Shown here one piece after another: positions 25,405 to 31,038 of a stretch of DNA of 31,038 nucleotides. The DNA lies in contig JBBSHS010000023.1 in the NCBI GenBank assembly GCA_038232515.1, forward strand, positions 1 to 31,038. The letters run 5' to 3'. The translations under genes and the position numbers were made by a program. Below the pieces are notes generated by a model. It was not told the origin of the DNA and ran no database searches. It worked only from the letters and a program-made list of their open reading frames with translations. How positions within the stretch are numbered: position 1 is the stretch's first letter; each line of letters opens with the position of its first letter. Source of the stretch: JBBSHS01 sp038232515 (GTDB lineage Bacteria; Actinomycetota; Acidimicrobiia; Acidimicrobiales; JAUJNH01).

Positions 25405-25633
25405 TCGTTTGCGAAGGGACGGCTCCGCGTGGCTCGACGTTGGCTGCCTCCCAGCGGCCCAGGTGACCGGCGACGACATCGAAGCAGACCACGGTGCCGA
25501 CATCGATCGTGCGAGAGCCGTCGACCACCGCCGTGCAGTGGAACCAGAAGGCCCGACCGTCGCCGGCCACGACCGTCCCGAAGCCGGCGTGGGGGTCGAA
25601 CTCGGCCACCGTCCCGGTCAGGCGGCCCGTCAC
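25379..25633 (-). CDS. divergent cold-shock-domain protein
   Basis: An 84-residue protein with an OB-fold pattern. GTVAEFDPHAGFGTV replaces the usual GTVKWFNxxKGFGFI (RNP1), FWFHC matches the RNP2 FVHF region, and GTVVCFDVVAGHLGRWEAANV matches the end of CspA. Key aromatics are partly kept, so nucleic-acid binding is plausible, but the lysines of classic CspA are missing. The GTG start lies 28 nt after hisG, so it probably shares that transcript. The last ~15 residues are a tail overlapping the convergent DUF1844 gene. Confidence 0.75.
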   Translation of the reverse strand: MTGRLTGTVAEFDPHAGFGTVVAGDGRAFWFHCTAVVDGSRTIDVGTVVCFDVVAGHLGRWEAANVEPRGAVPSQTTTGPDGRP

Positions 25634-25661
25634 GGCAGTCGCCCCTGGGGCGGCGGCAACG

Positions 25662-26537
25662 TCAATGCACGATCTTGGACAGGGGCATTTCGATCAGGTC
25701 GCTGGCGCCGGCGTCCTTCAACGCCGGGATGAGGATGTTGATCTCCCGCTTGGGCACCACCGTCTCCACCGCGTAGCCACCTTCCCCGAACAGCTTCGAC
25801 ACCGTAGGTGACTTCAGCGAGGGCAGCAGGGCGACGACGGCTTCCAGGTCGATGTCGGTCACGTTCAGCTTGAGCAGCACCTTGCCCCGGGCCTCGAGCA
25901 CGCCTTCCAGCAGCGTGCGCAGCTGGTGCATGGCGTGCTGCTTGTCGGGCTGGGCGTAGGCGGCCGGGTTGGCCACCAACTCGGTGTAGCTGACGAGCAT
26001 GGTGTCGATGACGCGCAGGCCGGCCGCCCGCAACGCCGAGCCGGTCTCGGTCAGGTCCACGACGACGTCCACGATTTCGGGCGCCTTCGCCTCGGTGGCA
26101 CCGTAGGACAGCTCGATGTGGGCGGCGATACCGAACCGCTCGAACCAGCGCCGGGTCAGCGACGGGTACTCGGTGGCCACCCTGACGCCGTCGCCCAGGT
26201 CGGTCGTGGATGTCACCGGCGAGTTGTCGGGGACGGCCAGGACGAGCTGGATGGGCCGGCTGGTGGCCTTGGAATAGCGCAACTCGCCCAAGCTGACGAC
26301 GTCGCTCTCGGTCTCCTCGATCCAGTCCCGCCCGGTGATGCCGACGTCGAACATTCCCTCGGCCACGTACCGGGGGATCTCCTGAGGCCGCAGTATCCGC
26401 ACCTCGTCGACCCGAGGATCGTCGATGGTGGCCCGGTAGGCCACGTCCGACGCCCGCTGCACAGGCAGGTCGGCCGCCTCGAACAGCTCCAGAGTGGCCC
26501 GCTCCAAGGAGCCCTTGGGCAGCACCAGCCGCAGCAC
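25662..26537 (-). CDS. hisG: ATP phosphoribosyltransferase (long form)
   Basis: This ~291-residue enzyme starts histidine synthesis by joining ATP and PRPP. It begins LRLVLPKGSLERATLELFEAA and has DVGITGRDWIEE, the PRPP loop region DLTETGSALRAAGLRVIDT, and a C-terminal ACT-like regulatory domain ending AVETVVPKREINILIPALKDAGASDLIE. The C-domain marks the long, histidine-inhibited form. The GTG at 26537 gives family length; the frame runs on to 26624. No other his genes are in the window. The ~190 bp between it and hsdR holds no gene that I recognise. Confidence 0.96.
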   Translation of the reverse strand: MLRLVLPKGSLERATLELFEAADLPVQRASDVAYRATIDDPRVDEVRILRPQEIPRYVAEGMFDVGITGRDWIEETESDVVSLGELRYSKATSRPIQLVLAVPDNSPVTSTTDLGDGVRVATEYPSLTRRWFERFGIAAHIELSYGATEAKAPEIVDVVVDLTETGSALRAAGLRVIDTMLVSYTELVANPAAYAQPDKQHAMHQLRTLLEGVLEARGKVLLKLNVTDIDLEAVVALLPSLKSPTVSKLFGEGGYAVETVVPKREINILIPALKDAGASDLIEMPLSKIVH

Positions 26538-26725
26538 GGCCGGGAAGCTACTCAGGTGGGACGTCGGCCCGCAATGGACTTCCCATGTCGTGGCTGCGAC
26601 GGAACGGCCAAAAGGCGGTGCCAAGACCTCAGCCGTATCCCCTCGTCCGCCAAACCGGCGTTCAGCTCGTCATGCTCCTGGAAGCCGATGTCTTCGACGC
26701 CACGGGAGGCTCGTCAAGAGCGGGA

Positions 26726-29700
26726 TCAGGGCGCGCCGGATTGTGGCGCGCCGGTACCCCAGAGGCCGGCGATGTACTTCTGACGCTCGACGGGGTCCGC
26801 GATCTCACGGGTGCCGTTGCCGATGCGCACATAGAAGGCGGTCTTCTTGTGGAGTTGGCCGTCCTTGTCGACCACGACGTTCGCCTCGACCGGGAAGCTG
26901 CTGTGGGGTGCGTGGACCCGGCACACGTCGTCACCGTTGACGGTGTGGACCTGCGACCAGATGGTGCTCGCCGCCGCCTCGCCGAAGGCGTTGACGAACC
27001 GCTGGTTGAGGTGGAGCAGGAACCTGTCGCGGTCGTCCTTGCCGGGTTCGTGCAGTGAGGCGTAGTCGCCGGCCAGGCCGTGGACGGTGCCGTCGTCGGC
27101 CACGCCGATGAGCAGCGTGCCCCCGTCCCGGCTGTTGGCGAAGGCGGCGACCGTCTTGAGCGAGGCGGTCTCGAGCGGCTTGTAGACCTGTCCGGCTTCG
27201 GTTCGCGTGCGCAGCGTGGCCTTGTACTCGAGGTGCTGGTTCTCGCCCCCGGCGTCGAGGAGCTCGCCGATGGGACAGTACTGCTGGTAGGCCACCCTGG
27301 CCCGCGCCTGGGCCAGCGTGGCGTAGACCTTGACCACGTCGGCGGCCAGCTCGCGGTCGTCGAGGAACTTGTACACGACCTTCTCGTTGCGGTCCATGCG
27401 ACCGAGCAGCGCCTTCTGGAACAACTCAGGGAAGACGACCCCGAAGTTCTCGGCGCTGTTGTTGACCGCGGTGACCTGGACGTCCTCGTCGCCGACGAGG
27501 TCGTCGAGGGCGGCGTCGAACACGAGGCGGTCGGCGTCGCTCCAGTCGGTGCCGTACTGCGGGTTGAGCCGGTCGATGATGACCGAGAGCGGCTCGGGCT
27601 CGGGCTCGTGCATCCGCCCGGTGCCCGAGTAGATGGTGCTGACCTCGCCCCCCAGCGTGTCGAGGGCGACCGACCCGGCGAACTGCTGCTCATGACGGAT
27701 GTGGGTGAGCTCGACCACGCTGCTCAGGTCGACGGCGGCCCCGGCGTCGACCTTTACGAACGCCGACAGCGACTTGGCGAACACGTAATCGCGCTCGAGG
27801 CTGGTGTCGACGAACGTCACGATCTGCGACAGGAACGAGTAGATCCTCACGAACCGGCCGAGGGCGTCGCTGAACCGGTCCTGCTCGTCCGGCGCCAGGC
27901 CCCAGAACCGGTCGATGGCCGGGCCCAACGCGGCGTGCAGGCGGGCGTGGTCGATCTTCTCGGCCAGCAGGATCCGGGCGAAGGTCGTTGCCTCCTCGCC
28001 GTCGAGGACCCCGAACTCGTCGAGGGCGTGGCGGGTGTCGTACAGCAGGTTCGGGTCGGACGGAGGCGCCACCGTCCCGGCGTGGTAGGGCTCGAAGGCG
28101 GCGGCGATGTCCCCGGCGTCGTTCACGAAGTCGAGGACGAAGGTGCCGTCCTTGTCGGGACGGGTTCGGTTGAGCCTTGACAAGGTCTGCACCGCGGCCA
28201 GGCCGGTGAGGGTCTTGTCGACGTACATGGCGTACAGCTTCGGCTGGTCGAAGCCCGTCTGGAACTTCTCCGCCACCACCATGAGCTGGAAGTCGTCGGT
28301 GTCGAACCGCTCCGCCGTCCGGGACTCGGGGAAGCCGTTGCACTTCGCCTCGGTGACCGGGGCGCCGCCGTTCAGGGGGACCTCGTCGGAGAAGGCGACC
28401 AGTACCCCGATGTCGTAGCCCTGATCGCTGACGTAACTGCGCAGCGCCTCCCAGAACCGCACCGCATGGGCCCGCGACGAGCACACCACCATGGCCTTGG
28501 CCTGCCCGTTCACCTTGTGGGCCACGTGACGGCGGAAGTGCTCGATGATGATCTCGGCCTTCTGGGCCAGGTTGTGCTCGTGCAGGGTCACGAAGCGGGC
28601 GATGGCCCGCCGGGCCTTGGCCGTCTGGTAGGCGGGGTCTTCGGTGACGGCCTTCTCGAGATGGAAGAACGTCCCGTAGGTCGTGTAGCTGGCGAGCACG
28701 TCATGGATGAACCGCTCCTGGATGGCCTGGCGCATCGAGTACAGGTGGAACGGCTCGTGCCTGTGCGTCGCCGGGTTGAGCCGGCCGAACAGCTCGAGCG
28801 TCTTGCCCTTCGGCGTGGCCGTGAAGGCGAAGAAGCTCATGTTCTTCTGCCGCCCGCGCTCCGCCACCGCCTGGGCCAGCGCCTCCTCCACCGCGTCGGC
28901 GGGAAGGTCGCCCTCCTGTTCCTTCTTGGTCGCCGCCGCGCCGAGGACACGGCGCAGCTCCTTGGCCGCCTCTCCCGTCTGGGACGAGTGGGCCTCGTCG
29001 ACGATCACCGCGTACCGCCGCCCCGGGAGGCCGTCGACCTTGTCGAGCACGAACGGGAACTTCTGCAGCGTGGTGATGATCACCCGGGCCGACTCGCCCG
29101 ACAGCGCGTCGGCCAGCTGCTGGGACGACTTGTCGATCCGCACCACCACGCCATGGGTGTGCTCGAACTGGTAGATCGTCTCCTGCAACTGACGGTCGAG
29201 CACCACCCGGTCGGTGATCACCACCACCTTGTCGAACACCTTTGTGTCGCCGGCGTGCAGCGTCGACAGACGGTGGGCCAACCAGGCGATGGTGTTCGAC
29301 TTCCCCGACCCGGCCGAGTGCTGCACCAGGTACGACCGACCGGCGCCTTCCTCGCGGGCCGCGGCCTCCAGCCGGAGCACCGCGTCCCACTGGTGGTAGC
29401 GGGGGACGATGGCCGGCCCGAGCTTCTTCGAGCCCTTCGCCGGCTTGTCCACGTGCACGAACCGGCCCAGCAGGTCCATCCAGGCGTGGCGCTGCCACAC
29501 CCGCTCCCACAGATAGGCGGTGGCATGCCCCGACGGGTCGGCCGGATTGCCCGCCCCGCCGCCGTGGCCCCGGTTGAAGGGCAGGAACCTGGTCTCCTGA
29601 CCCGCCAGCCGCGTGGTCATGGCCACCAGACTCGGGTCGACGGCGAAATGGACCACGGCCCGGGCCAGCGTGCGGTTCTTCGGGTCCCGGTCGGTGCGGT

Positions 29701-30235
29701 ACTGCCCGATGGCCTGCTCCACGCCCTGGCCGGTCAGTGGGTTCTTCAGCTCCGCCGTGGCCACCGCGATGCCGTTGACGAACAGGGCCAGGTCGAGCGC
29801 CCTGGCCGAACCCGGCTCGTAGCGCAGCTGCCGGGTGGCGGTCAGGCGGTTGGCGGCGTAGCCGGCCACCAGCTCGGGCGTCAGGCCGTGGGCGGGCCGG
29901 AAGTACGCCAGCCGCATGGTGACGCCCTGGTCGACCACACCGTGGCCCAGCACGTCCACCACTCCCCGCCTGTCCAGCTCCGACGCCACCCGGTCGGCGA
30001 ACTTCGCCTGGGCCACGTCGGGGTCTCCCCCGTACCGCTTGACCAGCTCGTGCCAGGCGTCGATCTGCGTGGCCCCGATGAACGAGTACAGCTCGACCGT
30101 GTCCAGCCCCCGCTCCGGGTCGAAGTCCCGGGGCTCGCCCTGCAGCCTGTCGTTCTTGACGGCGACGTACCCGCCCTGGCCCACCAGCCAGTCGCAAATA
30201 GCCGCCTCGAACTTCTCCTCGTCCGGCTTGGTCAC
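26726..30235 (-). CDS. hsdR: type I restriction enzyme R subunit with C-terminal AlbA_2/Schlafen-like domain
   Basis: An 1169-residue protein. The N-terminal nuclease has ALDLALFVNG (Asp148), AELKNPLTG (Glu162, Lys164) and EQAIGQYRTD. The SF2 translocase has Walker A SAGSGKSN (307-314), DEAH (413-416), TATP (472-475) and the motif V/VI region FQTGFDQPKL to TLSRLNRT. After the helical region comes an extra domain (~996-1145): HLEYKATL, KTVAAFANSRDGGTLLIGVADDG and KKTAFYVRIGNGTREI. These match the AlbA_2 (Schlafen-type) fold. Classic HsdR cuts unmethylated DNA after translocation and needs HsdM and HsdS. The GTG start overlaps the hsdS stop as GTGA. What the added domain does is unknown. Confidence 0.95.
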   Translation of the reverse strand: MTKPDEEKFEAAICDWLVGQGGYVAVKNDRLQGEPRDFDPERGLDTVELYSFIGATQIDAWHELVKRYGGDPDVAQAKFADRVASELDRRGVVDVLGHGVVDQGVTMRLAYFRPAHGLTPELVAGYAANRLTATRQLRYEPGSARALDLALFVNGIAVATAELKNPLTGQGVEQAIGQYRTDRDPKNRTLARAVVHFAVDPSLVAMTTRLAGQETRFLPFNRGHGGGAGNPADPSGHATAYLWERVWQRHAWMDLLGRFVHVDKPAKGSKKLGPAIVPRYHQWDAVLRLEAAAREEGAGRSYLVQHSAGSGKSNTIAWLAHRLSTLHAGDTKVFDKVVVITDRVVLDRQLQETIYQFEHTHGVVVRIDKSSQQLADALSGESARVIITTLQKFPFVLDKVDGLPGRRYAVIVDEAHSSQTGEAAKELRRVLGAAATKKEQEGDLPADAVEEALAQAVAERGRQKNMSFFAFTATPKGKTLELFGRLNPATHRHEPFHLYSMRQAIQERFIHDVLASYTTYGTFFHLEKAVTEDPAYQTAKARRAIARFVTLHEHNLAQKAEIIIEHFRRHVAHKVNGQAKAMVVCSSRAHAVRFWEALRSYVSDQGYDIGVLVAFSDEVPLNGGAPVTEAKCNGFPESRTAERFDTDDFQLMVVAEKFQTGFDQPKLYAMYVDKTLTGLAAVQTLSRLNRTRPDKDGTFVLDFVNDAGDIAAAFEPYHAGTVAPPSDPNLLYDTRHALDEFGVLDGEEATTFARILLAEKIDHARLHAALGPAIDRFWGLAPDEQDRFSDALGRFVRIYSFLSQIVTFVDTSLERDYVFAKSLSAFVKVDAGAAVDLSSVVELTHIRHEQQFAGSVALDTLGGEVSTIYSGTGRMHEPEPEPLSVIIDRLNPQYGTDWSDADRLVFDAALDDLVGDEDVQVTAVNNSAENFGVVFPELFQKALLGRMDRNEKVVYKFLDDRELAADVVKVYATLAQARARVAYQQYCPIGELLDAGGENQHLEYKATLRTRTEAGQVYKPLETASLKTVAAFANSRDGGTLLIGVADDGTVHGLAGDYASLHEPGKDDRDRFLLHLNQRFVNAFGEAAASTIWSQVHTVNGDDVCRVHAPHSSFPVEANVVVDKDGQLHKKTAFYVRIGNGTREIADPVERQKYIAGLWGTGAPQSGAP

Positions 30236-31038
30236 GCCGCGGTTCCGGGAATGTCAAGCTCGCCGGTCACGGCGGCGGTGATGAGCGCCTGCCGGTGCTC
30301 GCGGAGGAGTGCGATCTGGCGGACAATTGCACTATGGAGGCGTTCGACCTCAACAAGCTGTTCCCTGATGCCCTCCACGATGGTTCGCTGTCGTGCGAGG
30401 TCGGGCAGAGGCACCCGGAATGCGGCTATCTTTGAGGTGCTGGTACTGGCGATGCCTGTTGTCTTGGTCGCGGTGACCTCAAAATAAGCCCGTGCATATT
30501 CCGTCCTGGTCAAGAGCGCCAAGTAGCTCGGGTCAAGTGCGCCGCTGGGCCTTACAGCGAACACGTGATTCTGGTGGAGACAACCGGGCACCTGACCTTC
30601 CCAAACGGTACCTCGTCCAAGCTTATCGGCGTCCCCTCCCTCGGTCATGAGGACGTCGCCCGGCCGAAGCTCGCACCGTCGCGCCAGTCGGAGGGGAACG
30701 GTGACATCCTTGACCTCGGTCAGGTCGACGCAGCCGTCCTGGACATTCGCGACTCGCAGATACGGCCGAGCGACCTGAGTTTCTCCAGGGTCGCGACCGG
30801 CATCGAGCGTCAGTCCCGAGTGGATTGTCGCCACCGCACCGAGTCGCACCGCCCGATCGGGCCCGTCGGGCACCGGTATCCCGTCACTACCCCAGACCAC
30901 CGAACCCCCGATCAGTAAACTGATCACGGCATTCGCACGTTGACCGAGCAAATTGGTCATCAGCTGCTTGCCGCCAATGACGGCGTCGATGCGGGTTGTC
31001 TCGGCGTCGAGGAAGTCGGCGATGTCCACCTGCTCGCG
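30232..31038 (-). CDS. hsdS: type I restriction enzyme S subunit, 3' part (runs off the window)
   Basis: About 268 C-terminal residues of the DNA-specificity subunit. It enters with REQVDIADFLDAETTRID, the end of the central conserved helix region. A second target-recognition domain follows (RAVRLGAVATIHSG, PYLRVANVQDG, RPGDVLMTEGG, HQNHVFAVRP, FRVPLPDLARQRTIV). It closes with the second helical spacer LLREHRQALITAAVTGEL. The codon at 31027-31029 is an internal GTG, not the start. Its stop overlaps the hsdR start. hsdM is expected upstream, outside the window. Confidence 0.93.
   Translation of the reverse strand, partial: REQVDIADFLDAETTRIDAVIGGKQLMTNLLGQRANAVISLLIGGSVVWGSDGIPVPDGPDRAVRLGAVATIHSGLTLDAGRDPGETQVARPYLRVANVQDGCVDLTEVKDVTVPLRLARRCELRPGDVLMTEGGDADKLGRGTVWEGQVPGCLHQNHVFAVRPSGALDPSYLALLTRTEYARAYFEVTATKTTGIASTSTSKIAAFRVPLPDLARQRTIVEGIREQLVEVERLHSAIVRQIALLREHRQALITAAVTGELDIPGTAA

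Noticed and set aside
26540..26725. A short protein-like stretch after hsdR (VEDIGFQEHDELNAG and on)
   Set aside because: It has no start codon or ribosome binding site and follows two in-frame stops; it may be a gene remnant but cannot be supported.
28466..30487. A 673-codon plus-strand open frame opposite hsdR
   Set aside because: Shadow of hsdR; the translation has no recognisable domain.
31027..31029. hsdS start codon at 31029
   Set aside because: The reading frame continues upstream (REQ before VDIADFLD) and the protein would lack its first recognition domain, so this is an internal codon.

Overview
The window is about 31 kb of GC-rich actinobacterial DNA. The 5' part of a 16S rRNA gene, the single-block arginine cluster, the infC-rpmI-rplT group with its DUF1844 neighbour and the heavy use of GTG starts suggest an uncultured member of the Acidimicrobiia. 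That placement is an inference from sequence character, not a database match. All functions below were read from motifs by eye.

Layout. (1) 1-884, minus: the first ~434 nt of 16S rRNA, preceded by a long leader with a boxA-like element and a strong sigma70-type promoter. (2) 885-10760, minus: a nearly complete arginine block, argC-argJ-argB-argD-argF-argR-argG, a lipoprotein, argH, then a 3-methyladenine DNA glycosylase. It is tightly packed with several 4-base start/stop overlaps. It appears to start from a leaderless promoter in front of argC. (3) 10984-13158, plus: a small CxxC heavy-metal-associated protein and a fused cytochrome b / molybdopterin oxidoreductase. (4) 13234-13973, plus: a 95-residue unknown protein coupled to an RpiB-type isomerase. 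(5) 14091-17819, plus: a metal-homeostasis module of an ArsR/SmtB repressor with a complete alpha-5 ligand set, a short CDF-like transporter with unusual intramembrane ligands, and a P1B-4 metal ATPase. A shared operator-like motif lies at the promoters of the repressor and the ATPase, and a 17-bp perfect inverted repeat lies before the ATPase. (6) 17929-24738, minus: pheT, pheS, a soluble PAS histidine kinase, a SpoU-type RNA methyltransferase, rplT, rpmI and infC; infC appears to start at AUC. (7) 24997-26537: a DUF1844 protein (plus), then a divergent cold-shock-domain protein and hisG (minus). (8) 26726-31038, minus: a type I restriction system, hsdR plus the 3' part of hsdS. The HsdR carries an extra C-terminal AlbA_2/Schlafen-like domain.

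How the genes work together. The arg block encodes glutamate-to-arginine synthesis with its own repressor inside the operon. The metal module looks like a self-contained sensor plus two exporters. The infC/rpmI/rplT and pheS/pheT groups are translation genes. The strongest candidates for something new are the HsdR-AlbA_2 fusion and the metal module with its paired operators. The CxxC protein next to the fused Mo/cytochrome b enzyme is a further candidate.
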